Under the pieces are notes generated by a model. It was not told the origin of the DNA. It worked only from the letters and a program-made list of their open reading frames with translations, and ran no database searches. From assembly GCA_024734495.1 (NCBI GenBank), contig JALMQS010000187.1, forward strand, positions 9,564,769 through 9,628,768: DNA of 64,000 nucleotides, read 5' to 3'. A program made the position numbers and the translations under genes. Origin of the DNA: Forficula auricularia. Taxonomy: Eukaryota; Arthropoda; Insecta; Dermaptera; Forficulidae. Of the stretch, positions 22,170 through 35,300 are shown in pieces; position 1 is the stretch's first letter, and each line of letters starts with the position of its first letter.

Positions 22170-23220
22170 ATTATTAAGTACAAAAAATAAATTAATTAAA
22201 TTTCAAAATTATCTTTGTCCAATTTTGTAACTCTTTCTACAATTAATTTTGTCTAAATTTTTTCGAACATTTCGTCTTTATATTTTCAGTTTTAATAAAT
22301 TTATTTCACATGGATAGATAAATACAATTTCAATTTTGTTTAAAAAAATCCACATTCAAGAATAAATAATAAATAATACACTTTTCAAAATTATCCCCTT
22401 CTTTTTAAATTTTCCCCTCAATACTTCAAATCTAAATTATTTTCTTTTTCTGATTTTATGCACAACTCAATATCGATACTTTCTCTCATCATACTTAAAC
22501 GTTATAAATTTTTCATATTTGTTTCTTAACAAATATTTGACAAAATTTTTATACAAAATTTCCAATGTTTAAGACTTTGATACGAATCAAATTGCAGTAT
22601 TGGAGACATTGTACTGGTATTTGATTCGTAAAAGGTCTTTTAACAATTACTTATCTCAAGTCTAGACGTATTCTGTTACAAATATAATGTCTCCTATTTG
22701 TTTCAAAAATACGTGTCTAACCTTGAACTTTTAATTATTTTCGGCTTTCAAATTGTATTGGACATTTGAAAATAAAGAAAATATTTAAAATTTTAAAAAT
22801 ATCACTCTATGAGTATGATATTATATAATTTGCGATCAAAATTATATTCCTTTTATTATTATTTATTTATCTATCCATGTGGAGGTGGTGACAGCTGCCT
22901 ACTCGTGGTGCCCCTGTTTCGCTAAACAGCTGTCTATGCCTCTGTGTATAAATTAACTATTGAGATATAATCATATATAATAATATTACATTTGCATGAA
23001 TTATTACATATATAATACACATTAATGATCATTTTCAATTTCTAAAACTCAAAAATATGATAAAAAATATTACTTTTTTAAATTAATAAGTAAAATTCAT
23101 TCAAAATTTATGCAAATAATATTATATTATTATATATGAAATTTGAAATATTTATATTCGACTGAAAATACAAGGGAAACTTTTCTCTCTAAGTATTATT
23201 AGTATAATAATTTAATAAGT
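22170..23220. other. AT-rich flank of the satellite array
   Basis: AT-rich low complexity. A short inverted match (ATGGATAGATAAATA near 22310 and TTTATCTATCCATG near 22870) brackets about 570 bp. No gene. Confidence 0.4.
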
Positions 23221-23224
23221 AAGT

Positions 23225-23480
23225 ACCTGGAGGCCCCGAGCGATGCTCGGTAACTTCTTCCTTCAGTTAAAAGCTTTATTTTAATATTATTTTTAATTTA
23301 AAATTCTGATATAAAAGATCGATTTTTATTTGAGAGCCGCTTTCAAATTAAAAAAATACAAAATTATATAATAGTCGCCCAATGTAGACCCCCCCCCACC
23401 TCCACCCCGCTCGACCCCACCCCGAAACCTCTCCCTACCCCGGATTTCCCACCACTGCGCCCCACCTTCTGAACCTGTTT
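23225..23480 (-). mobile_element. Helentron/Helitron-like terminal piece with C-rich tract
   Basis: A GGCCCCGAGCGATGCTCGG hairpin, then AGTTAAAAGC and a C-rich block at 23390-23465. The same arrangement, inverted, occurs at 45990-46200 (G-rich block, GCTTTTAACTGAAG, CGAACATCCCTCGG), and a related end occurs at 49590-49630. A terminal hairpin near a short end is typical of Helitron-group elements; the assignment is inferred. Confidence 0.35.
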
Positions 23481-23689
23481 TGATTCAACCATATGATTCA
23501 TTTTAATTCATCCAATTAATAAATAAAACCTATCAAAATGTGTTGTTTTTTAGAAAATTGAGACCTGCTTATGCGAAATATATTTTTAAATAAATTCTTT
23601 ATTAATATTTCTAACGTTTAGGGAGAACAAAATATGTTAAAATCCACAATCACAATACTTCTTCAAGGCCTTTTAGAACAATGAATTAA

Positions 23690-24370
23690 GGCAAAATGAA
23701 AGAGCATAGAATTTCTCGAGGAATATGCTACGGGAAACTTAAAATCAGTTTAGCCTTTGAACCACAATTGATCGTCAAAGATAGGCAGTTTTACCAACTT
23801 TGCGGAAAAGTGAATTATTCTCATTATGGGATCAAAATAAACCAGTTTTCGAATTATGGTGCTGATCCCCATAATAGTTGACAATTGGCTAAAAAATGAG
23901 ATTGGCAAAGTTTCATCTTAATTTGACAACCCGTGCCGCAATAAGTTCGGATCATGTCCCGTCTTGGAAAATGCTGGATTCTTCTAATCTAAAAGATTTA
24001 ACAAAAAAGTGGCTCAAATAAAACTTCAAGACAACAAAATTTCTTCGAAAACGAGACAAGTATCAAGTTTCTAGGATGAGTGGTTTTCATTTTAGGAATG
24101 AAAAACTCCAATTTTTTCAACCACATTGCGGCACGAGTTACCGTTGTCCAATTATTAAGATGAATGGTAGCAATCCCGTTTTTTAACCAATTGGTAACAA
24201 TTCTGGGGGTTAGCGACGCAAAAATTGGTAGAGATGTTTCTTGTGACCCCCTAATGAGCATAATTCACTTGGTAAAATTGCCTATTTTGACGATCGATTG
24301 TTGCTAAACGGCTGATGATATTTTAACTTATAAGTAGATTATTCGACGCGTAATGTTATGCTCTTTCATT
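23690..24370. repeat. Foldback element, about 680 bp
   Basis: AAAATGAAAGAGCATAGAAT at 23692 is mirrored by TGTTATGCTCTTTCATTTT near 24355. Internally, TTGACAACCCGTGCCGCAAT near 23920 is mirrored by ATTGCGGCACGAGTTACCG near 24125. Arms are diverged; no protein. Open frames on both strands are consequences of the inverted arms. Confidence 0.6.
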
Positions 24371-25033
24371 TTGATAAGAGTAAAATTTTCTGTAGGACGC
24401 ATGATTTTCGGGTTATAAGCAAAATATAAAAAAAGCCCAAAATTTTCGTAGTTTTTAGCACCAGAAACCGTCGAAAACTCATATAACTCTTATTTGGAAT
24501 GCTTAACGTCAATTAAAATTATTTCCGGATTGTGCAATGTGCATTTTTATTGACCAGCGCGGCATGTTTTCGGTTGTTTTCAGAGAGAATTCATCAGTCA
24601 ACGTCAAAAGTGCATTCACGTCGAGCCGGCGCAATACACACTTGAAGGGGCACCTTAAGATATAATTTGATTTAGCCCAGATTTTATATTATAAATGGAC
24701 TTTGTATTAGGCAACATCCCGCATACGCCCGTTTCAAATTTTTGATTTTAGTTTTTTCACTCCACCCTACTAATCATTGAATCACATTAAGCGAGTGTTT
24801 TCGCCGATATACGTGTCCTATATGGACTTGTTATTATCCTCATTGGAAGCGATTGGAGCATTGCTCTATCGTTGTTACACCCTGCATGGCAAAAATTACA
24901 GCTCTAAATTTAAAAATTCGAATGGAAGAAGTCTCGAAATTTTATGAATTAGAGGACATTGCGTCAGAAGGCGAGCTGTGCCGGGTTTTTAGGACAAAAA
25001 GCAAGGAGAATCTCGAAATTTTGGAGTTAACAG
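24371..25033. other. Unassigned sequence with a short open frame
   Basis: A frame at about 24880-25033 reads NLKIRMEEVSKFYELEDIA then SEGELCRVFRTKSKENLEI before joining LINE sequence in frame. It may be a piece of a hAT-type protein, but this is a guess. A palindrome-poor AT-rich stretch precedes it. Confidence 0.3.
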
Positions 25034-25515
25034 ACCCTGAAAATGTGTGGCAGCCTATCCATGTTGGGCGTCTCTGTCGCATCTGACCTGTCTTGGAACG
25101 AACACATCTCCTCTGTGGCGAAATCTGCAGCATGGAAGATTGGCCTCTTATTCAGGTCTAAGCGATTTTTCACGCCCCTACATTTTCTCACCATCTATCC
25201 GCCCCTGTCTCGAATATGGCCCTCATCTGTGGAGAGGAGCCTCAAAATATTCTCTTGCTACCCTGGATGCAATTCAGAAACGAGCCGTCAGGCTAATTGA
25301 TGATTCTGGCTCCCAGCCTCCATCTTTCCCAGCCCTTATAATCTTCAAACCTTCAAAAGCCGAGTGCATAAACACCTACGTCTCCACCCTCTCACTTAAT
25401 CAACTCTCCCTTCTCTTCGGTAATGCAAGGGTCTTTCGAGATCGATAGGGGTTGCATCTTTTCTGGTGCGCCCGTTCTTGCATTCGATTGCATTAAAAAA
25501 AAAAAAAAAGAAAAA
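25034..25515 (+). pseudogene. LINE 3' fragment, copy A (internally deleted)
   Basis: Matches 39568-40285 from CCCTGAAAATGTGTGGCAG to the shared tail GCATTCGATTGCATTAAAAA. Encoded pieces include SMLGVSVASDLSWNEHISS and, in another frame, CLEYGPHLWRGASKYSLATL. Relative to the longer copy it lacks about 230 bp between the GATTCT near 25308 and the CCCAGCCTCC near 25313, and it has small frame changes. The A-rich tail at 25493-25515 marks the 3' end. Dead copy. Confidence 0.8.
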
Positions 25516-26078
25516 AATAGAATTTCCGTGTGAAACCACCTAATATTTCACAAATAAGTTCACATCAAGAGCAATTTAAAATTCACCCAGAAAATTAAAT
25601 TTTCTGACTCGTAAATTGTTTGACCAGCTCAATATTTTAGATTATCTATAATTTTCGAATTAATAAACTGTTGTAAAATCTATTGCTGTAGAAATAATTA
25701 ATGGATTTTTCTCGAAGTAAAAGAGGGAAGTGGATTTATATAGAAGGGGCCACACACTATAAAATAAGAATTCTCTCATAATACTAAATATTAATTCATC
25801 CTTAGAAAATATTTATTATAAATGTCAGATTCATTTAAAATTAGTTTTTTTTTCATTAAATGATAAATCTTAGATAGGGATTCTAGGATATAATTTTGAA
25901 AAGTAATTAATAGAGATTGTGATGTTGTTGCAACGTGAAACAACTTTAATAAAGATAAAAGTAAATAAATATTATATGAAATATTTATATACTATGACTT
26001 AGGTTTTCTAGGTCACTTGTTTCACATTAAAATTTATGATAAGGTTTATAATTTAAAATGAATTGTGTTTAATTTCAG

Positions 26079-26870
<792 letters not shown>

Positions 26871-26879
26871 AGATAAATT

Positions 26880-27470
26880 TAAATAAATAAATAAATCTTT
26901 ATTACTCGACCTGCTTAGAGGCACAAGTCCTCGGTGGCAGATCAACAAAACATCAATACAAATTAACTACAGAAATTAATAAACATAAATACAAAAAAAA
27001 TGACAATTAACAAACAAAAAAAGAAAAAAAATAGAAATTTATTGTCATTAACAAATAACATGATTTCCATCAAAAGACAAAACGTAATTTAAATAATCCT
27101 GCTCAAAAACTCGATACCAGGAGAAAACGACGCATTAGCCATCCCGACATTTGCCATAAGTTGTTAAGGAAACCGTAACAAGGATGGTATGACCTCTCTC
27201 TACCTCACGTAATCTCTGCTTGTGAGAACTAAATAAAATTTTGCATATCTCTAGGACATTAGGACTTGACATTTAACCTAATTTCTTTAATTTATCCCAC
27301 GAAGAATTTACCACTGCTCGAAGCCCTTAAAAAAAACTTAGTAAAAATAAAAATAATACCAATACAAATTCATTATAGATAAAAATAAAATTTGTAATGA
27401 ACATTTTTATTATGTAACAAAATGAATACAATAAACTTTACTTTGTGTGTGGGGTTAAATTTGGAATCCA
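26880..27470. other. AT-rich sequence, nothing firmly recognised
   Basis: Starts with an AAATAAATAAAT run and contains a mixed-composition patch (27110-27330) that could be the decayed 3' region of a minus-strand LINE. I cannot support a specific call. Confidence 0.3.
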
Positions 27471-27527
27471 CCTGATTTATTAATATATATCATAATTAGG
27501 ATTTAATTGGCCAGTTGGTTCCAAATT

Positions 27528-27770
27528 TTAATGTGTTATTCTGCATCTGTTTTTGTTCTTCGTATGTTTCATTAACGAAAATGTGGCTTCGCAAATGTAA
27601 GTTGAAGCCAAATATTTTTGTGCATAATCCAGAATATTTTTAAAGATTTCTGGTTTTAAAGAAGTATAAAATTCCAGTATTGTTTTTTTAGCAGTAAATT
27701 TGATTGCAAATTTATCAGGTCCAATTGAATACTGGCTGCTGCATTGTCGACATTGAAACCAAATGGTCAA
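27528..27770 (-). pseudogene. hAT transposase C-terminal (dimerisation) fragment
   Basis: An 80-codon minus-strand frame includes LASTYICEATFSLMKHTKNKN followed by RCRITH. This is like the YxCExxFSxMxxIKxxxRxxLT signature of the hAT dimerisation domain in GTF2I-repeat/FAM200-type proteins. The rest of the transposase is absent or too decayed to follow. Confidence 0.55.
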
Positions 27771-27779
27771 CTTACTAAT

Positions 27780-28360
27780 GTTTTTTGAACATATTTAAAT
27801 CTTGTTAACTCTGCTGCTTCCATGCATTTCAACACGTCAAACCTGGAATTATCAGGGAATTTAATTGTAATATATTTTAAAGAAATTTCAAATACTTTTT
27901 TTTTAAATATCTAACATTTTTCTCAGTCCTGAAACTTATCATCAAATATTTCAACTTCAACTTGTATATTTTTTCATATACCGGGTGAGTTTTTTTTTAT
28001 CTTGAGAGAGTCTTTTTATAATTCAAAAACAGTGGATTATATGGAAAAAAGTTTCAAATAAAAGTTTGTTTATATCGAGGGGGAAACTAAACTACGCTAT
28101 TGTTTGTCGACGTAGAACAAGATTTCAAGGGTATTTCAACGTCAAGTTCTGTTTTTTAAAGAGAACCCTATATTTTTCTATACGTTTACTTAATCTACAA
28201 CAGAAACTGAACAACTTTCATAAGAACTATTTTTTATACGACATCAAATAAACAAAATACACGAATCAATTAGAACTCAAAAAAATCTTAATAATTATTT
28301 TTAACAATTATTTAACTTAATTATCAAATAATAATTATTAAATAATTGATTATTAAGTAA
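27780..28360. other. AT-rich sequence, nothing recognised
   Basis: No supported gene. A 61-codon frame at 28066 has no recognisable features. Confidence 0.4.
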
Positions 28361-28368
28361 ATAACTAT

Positions 28369-28747
28369 CAAGGCCGGATCCAGGAATTTTTTATGGGGGT
28401 AGGGAATGTATATAAGGTGCACGATGTATATAAGATCTACTTTTTATCTCGAAAGTGTGTCGCGATCGAATTGTCCAAGCGCGGGGGGGGGGGGGGGGTC
28501 AGAAACGCCCCCCCCCCACACACACACATAGAACTTTATTTTCAATTTTAAAATTTTTAAAAAATACAAATTTCATATCTCATATTTTAAGTTCATTAAA
28601 ATAAAAAAAATTGTTATAAATTCCCTGTCGATTTGGCCGCCGTTTTTTGGCCTCTGCGTGCGACGCACGTGTTGCACTCCCGCCAGGCACGGGCCTCTAT
28701 GGGGGGCGGTCGCCCCCTCCGCCCCCTTCCCCCTGGATCCGCCCTTG
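28369..28747. mobile_element. hAT MITE with GC-rich ends and perfect 8-bp duplication
   Basis: Starts CAAGGCCGGATCCAGG and ends CCTGGATCCGCCCTTG, flanked on both sides by ATAACTAT (28361-28368, 28748-28755). Internal G and C homopolymers (28480-28520) face each other and could pair. 379 bp, non-coding. Confidence 0.85.
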
Positions 28748-29322
28748 ATAACTATTAAATCGAAAAGTTACAACAATAAAAATAAGTGTTTATAATGATC
28801 TTAAAACTTCATTACCCAGACAGGAATGAACGTTGCAGCAATCTTGCAGCAATATTACATTGCATTATTAAACATTTGCATTTCAAACACTAGTGAATGA
28901 ACAATGCACTTTCTTCATTTTTTCAATAGTATAAAAAGAATGTTTTTTATTCAGTTCTCATTAAAACTATTTGAAATTGAAGACAATAATTAATTATCTG
29001 ATCTTTTATATTTAGTCATGAGAATATTTCAATTTGTTAATAAGTTACTCGAAAATGTTTTTTTTTCTACTGTTTTAATTTAGTTATTTTTGAATATTGT
29101 CCCAAATCACTCACTACTGCCATCTGGAGATTAGAAATTGAAAATATCTTTAATCCTGATTTACCTCTTAACTGTCATTTCAAACGAGTGAACGTCACAC
29201 AGCATTTACTAACCTAACCTTAGACCACTGATGTTTCTTGTATTTGTTTTAATTGCATTTCAATATACAGCATAGATAAAAGACATACAGTTCATAATTA
29301 AATTGTCAAAAATTTATCCATC

Positions 29323-32300
29323 ATGTCTCTGTACGATGATATGGAAATTAAACAAAAAAGTGAACAAGTGGCTGGATGGTCTTCTGGAATTAAACTATTA
29401 CAGTCACAATTACAATTAAAAAAGGCAGTTCAAACTCAAGTATTTTTATCGTTTTCTTTTCTTTTTTATTTATTTATTTTTTGATATTATTTGTTGTTGT
29501 TGTTGTTTTTAATTAATTTTATTTTTATTAATAATTATTCAATGTGTCAAATCATGCCTAAGGAGAAATCAATGAGGTTGTCCTCTGCTTGATGAAAATT
29601 AACATAATATATTATATATAAAATTTGTTAAGCGATAATGAGAATATATCCGACATTCGCTTGTCAAGTGACCAGCTTACTATTACAATAAAACGAATTC
29701 ACCTACATCCAATTTGACAATTGGGTATTTGAACCCATGAGATACAACCGGTAGAATATTTATTTATAATTAAAAAGACTGATTATGAAGCTCAATCCTT
29801 CGAAATTATACTTTCTAACAAATGAATTTATATGCATCAAGCAGAAGATACCCTCATTGACTTTTTTTTATAAGAATCAACAATTCCACTACTCTGGGCA
29901 AACTAAATATTTTCAACAAATCATTTGATTTGAAATTAAATTGAAAGTTTTTGCCGAGAGTAGCAGAATTTTTATAAATTGTAGGAGACAATAAAGAGAG
30001 TGTCTTCTGCTGGAATTATAAATTTTTAATTTATTTCTAACGAGACTATAGTTTCGAGAGCTTTGCCCTATTCATTAGTCTAATACAATTGATTCACAGG
30101 AATTAATGACCAGGCCAAAGCTCTCGAAACTATAGTCTCGTTATAAATAAATTAAAAATTTAGAATTCCAGCAGAAGATTCACTCGTTTATTGTCTCCTT
30201 CAAATTATTTGACATTTAATTTCACTTCTAAAATAGCTCCCCTATACTTTTTCTTATCTAAATCAACGACCTTCTAAACTTGCCCTCCAATCCGGTACAT
30301 TGTTACGCAGATGACAGCACCCTACATAACGCCCCTGCATCGCATAAAAACTGTGCAGACATTGCCTCCTCAATTAATTTAGACTTAGGCAGACTTAAAA
30401 ACTGGGGATTCCAAAACTTAGTTAACTTCAATGCAGTGAAAACGCTGTGTTGTCTTATTTCTAGGCGCGTCGATAGAAACCTCCCAAACATATCATTCGA
30501 TTCAAACTCACTGGAATTGAGGGATAAAATTTCATTGCTAGGCGTAACTCTAGGGTCTGACCTTTCATGGAATGACCATATCTCAACCATTGCTAAAGCT
30601 GCAGCGCGCAAGCTTGGTCTCCTATTTAGGTCTAGACGCTATTATACTCCCAGTCAACTTCTTACTAACTAATAGGAGACCCGACCCTAACTAACTCACT
30701 CGACTCCCTGGCTCACCTAAGAACCGTTTCTGCCTTTTCCCTGTACTACAGATACTATCAAGAGTGTCTGTTCAGTCGAGCTGAAATCAATTATCCCCCT
30801 AAAGGCTTCTTTACGGGAAACACGCGGTTTTCCAACGCTCCAGTATCTCTTCGCTGTCAAATTGGATAAAAATCGAACAATCGCTTTCGCCAACTCTTTT
30901 ATTCCTATAACCTCCAGAGACTGGAACTCGCTCCCACCCACCGTCTTCCCCGCGACTTATAACCTTCTGCTGTTTAAGACCCGTATCCACAGATACCTTC
31001 GTCCCCTACCCAGCCTATAAAATTCTTTCTTCTTCTTTTCACGATGGAGGGGCCAACCCAGGCTTTTAGGCGATGCACCTTTTTGGTGTAACTCCTCTCA
31101 TTATTTTCATTAAAAAAAGCTGTTTTCAGTTCCATTAAGCCCTTTTGGCAACGACAGCGGATCAAAATACTATTGATCTGATATTAAAACAAAATTACAA
31201 TCAAAATTTCTTCTATTTTAAATATTTTGGAATTTATTTTTTACAGAAAATTATTTGATTTCACTTTTTAATATCATGATATGGCCATTTTATTTAAAGA
31301 AATATTTTATTTTTGACTTTTGTGGACAAAAGTTATTTAAATTTTACATAAATATTTATAGGTAGTATGTAGATGCACTTTAATGGCTTAATATATATAG
31401 AGAAATCTCCTTAGGGAAAAATTCGTGAGGTTAATTGATCTTCAGCTACCTCGTGGGCTCAATAATTAACTTCACGAATTTTTCCCTAAGGAAATTTCTA
31501 TATATAGAAATACACTTGAGGACAAAAAAAATCGAGTCACCTAGGTACATATCTTTTCTAAAACTTGGCTTCTTTCAGGTTCTAGGCATCGGATTGGAAT
31601 AAAAAAAGGTGTCATAAGTTAGGGAATTTATTACAGTTTAAGGTAAACGCTCCAGTAATGGGCCGTTTAAGAGAAAAATTGACGTAAAACTGTGTTTCCA
31701 CTGCTACATATTAAGCAAACTGGTCCCAATTTTTACCTGTCATTCTATTATCTATCCTACACCTGTAACCGCAATTTTGGCACACTGGTTGCATTTACAA
31801 AAATAAAAAAAAAATATATACCATAACTAACCTGATACACCGATAATGGGCCAGTATTTTATCCGATGTACCACTAATGAGCCCCCAATAATGGGCCATC
31901 TATTAAATCTACTGTGGAACAAAATCAAGTCTATAACATCATAGAATTACAAAGAGGTGTAACAAAAAACAAAATTTATCTGTTTTATTCATATTTTTCT
32001 AAAACTTTAAAGAAAATGTCCATGGTCCAGTAATGGGTCGACCCGCTCCAGTATTGGGCCAGCCCGTCCATTATTGGAACCATTCTATAGTACAATGACC
32101 GTTCCTGTACTGATCAGTTAGGTTTCGATCGAGGTTCTCAACAGTAAGCTTAATTCAGAATGATACCATGTTCTTATGTTGGTCCGGGCTGACCCATTAC
32201 TGGGACAGTTGAATAAATCGTGATCCCATGATGGGCCACCCTATTTTGGCAATGAAATATTAAGTTTTTCATCATTTATGCACTGTACAATTTGAATTAC

Positions 32301-35300
32301 CTATACATATTATTGTACTAAATATTCCTTAAAGTCACTAAACAGGCATTATAGTAAATAAATATAATTTGTTGAAAAAAAATAACTTTCCTTAACAGAT
32401 TTCTTAATCAGAAGCTAAAAACAATCACAAATATTCGTCTCTTTAGTAGAATAATCCAAACAAATGACATAAAGTAAAGGAATGAACTGAATTCCAGTTC
32501 TAAGGTATCCTAGCAGGAAGTAGTCAATGACCCGTATCCCTTCCACTGCCCTAGGTAACAAAAGACCCATCATTTCTCAACATTTTAAAGGGATGGCCCA
32601 TTATAGGAGCATGCCCCATTACTGGAGCGTTTAATTGTTACATTTTGTACACACATTTTTTGATATATGGAAAAAAATACGAACAAACTTTGTAATTTTA
32701 AGATAAAGAATAATTTCATTATTTTTCAAATTTATCTTACATATTAATTTTATTTTTCTTAATAAATTTAATTTAAATTAATACAAAAATTTAGAATTAA
32801 ACATTAGGTACACTTTATTTCCAAAATCTTAAAATTACAAAGTTGCTTATGTTCTTATTTTTTTCCATATATCAAAAAAATGTGTGTGCAAAATATAACA
32901 ATTTATTTCTTATTAAACTCTAATAAATTCCCTAACTTATGACACCTCTTTTATTCCAGTCCGATGCCTAGAATCTGAAACAAGTCAAGTTTTAGAAAAA
33001 AGAGTATGCTAGGTGGCTCGATTTTTTGTCCGTAAGTGTATATAGATTTATAAATTCTTTATTGTATTAAATGAATAGTTCTTAATAAAAAACCATAAAA
33101 CGTTTATTAAATATTCAAACATTTGGGAAATTCTCCCTTTATCAGACATTTTTTTGAAATGTTTGTAGTTGCTAAGCAATCATATAATTTATATTCTACT
33201 TTTGTATGATTTGTATAATTTAAAAGCATTAAATAAATAATATATATATATATATATATATTGTAACTATTATAGCCAAGAAGAGATGCCCTACGTAAAG
33301 CTGCCAACACACTTGCGCCTGTCATGGATTTAAAATCGAAAAAAGAAGATGATGATTCCAATTCAGATTCTAATCATAGTTTTACAAATTTTTTATCTAA
33401 AGTAGGTATTTTTATTCAAATATTTTATTGTATTATCATATATTTAAAATTATTAATATATACTTTAATTAAAATATACAGGAACCACTAAAACAGAGAT
33501 CTTTCAATGATCAAGGCCCTAGAGATTCAGATTGGAAAATTGAAGGAGAATATGATCCAATGTGGCCAAACGATTATGAAAAAGTCGTTAAAGGTATTGT
33601 TAAACACCATTATTCATATATATATAAATATAAATAATATGATTAGTAAAGGGATGAAACATTAAAAATTTAAATTTGTATACAACCCTTGAATCATGAT
33701 ATCTTCCTGTGCTAGAAATTTTCAAAAGTCTTTTCTACTAGACCTTTCTTAATCTATAGAGAGAAACAAAGAGGTTGTCCTCTGCTTGATCCAAATAAAC
33801 ATACACAAAACTATATGGTGCTCAAAAGAAAGTTTGGAAATTCTTAAGAAATAGTAAAAGTGAAACAAATGAGCTCGCGACCAATAGTAAAATAACTATT
33901 GAAGAATGGGAACAATTTTTCAGAAATCTTTACCAAGTTCCTAATAATAATAATACCCCAGTTAGCCAATTCCCAGACGATGATAGAAAGAAATCAAAAG
34001 AAGAGGTAATACTAGAGCTAAGGTCATTGAATAACAGAAAGGCAGCGGGTCCAGATAATATCTCGAACGAAATGCTCAAATATGGTGGTGTTGAACTAGC
34101 CTCCAATCTCACGAAAATATTTCAAAATGTTCTAATGAAACACGTCATTCCTAATGACTGGAAAGCTAGTGTCACAATACCGGTCTTCAAGAAGGGAAGC
34201 AAATCAGATCCAGAAAATTATCGAGGCATAACATTAATGAACTCAACTACAAAGATATTCACCAAAATAATTCTAAATCAACTTCTCAAACATATGTCCC
34301 CAAGAGAAGAACAGCAAGGATTTAGGAAGAATAGATCAACCACGGATGCTATTTTCATCTAAGGCAAATAGTTGAGAAGGCTATTGAATTTAATAAACCT
34401 GACTATTTATGCTTTGTAGATCTCACTAAAGCCTTCTATCAAGTGTGACTGCAGGACGTGACCAATTGTCTCTGGGAAAGAGGCGTTTCAACTGGAGCAA
34501 TAAATATTATTCAAGAATTAACTTCAACTCCACAATTATCAGGACCAGCAGTGAGAAATCTAAACATATTAACATCTCAGGAATTAGACAAGGCGATTCG
34601 CTCAGCCCGATGTTTATCAACATAATCATGGATAAAATAATTTACCGGATACTGAAAGAACTTGGAAACAAAATGGGAGAAACCCTATTCCGATACTATG
34701 CTATGCTGACGACGCGGTCTTGATGGCAGAGAATGAAGATGATCTCCAAGCCCTTCTGGACACTTTCAACTCTAACTCCGTACGGCACAACATGAAAATA
34801 TCCACAACCAAGACAAAATCTATGGTCATATCTCTCACATGCAACCTAGAAATAAACAACACCCAGATAGAACAACTCCCAAGATTCAATTACCTGAGAG
34901 TTGAAATATCAAGCAAGAGGAATGTGGGGGATGAAGTCAAGTCCCAAGTGGTCAAGGGTGCGAGAATTTCTGGATGCCTGTATAGCCTAATTTGGAAAAA
35001 CAAACATCTATCTCCAGAAGGCAAAGTACGGATATACAAAACCTGCGTCCGTCCAGTAATTACTTATGGTGCCGAATCAAGAGCGGATACGACTCTCATG
35101 AAACAACTTCTCAGAACAACAGAGATGAGGATTATTAGAACTACCCACGGCAAAACCATACAAGTCAAAATCCGCAGTGAGGACCTCAGGGACAAAGCAA
35201 GATTCAAGACATAGCCGACTGGGTGGGCGTCCGAAGAAAGTGCTGGGCCGATCATGTTGAGAGGATATCTGTCGACCGCAACATTCAAGATGTTTATCAG

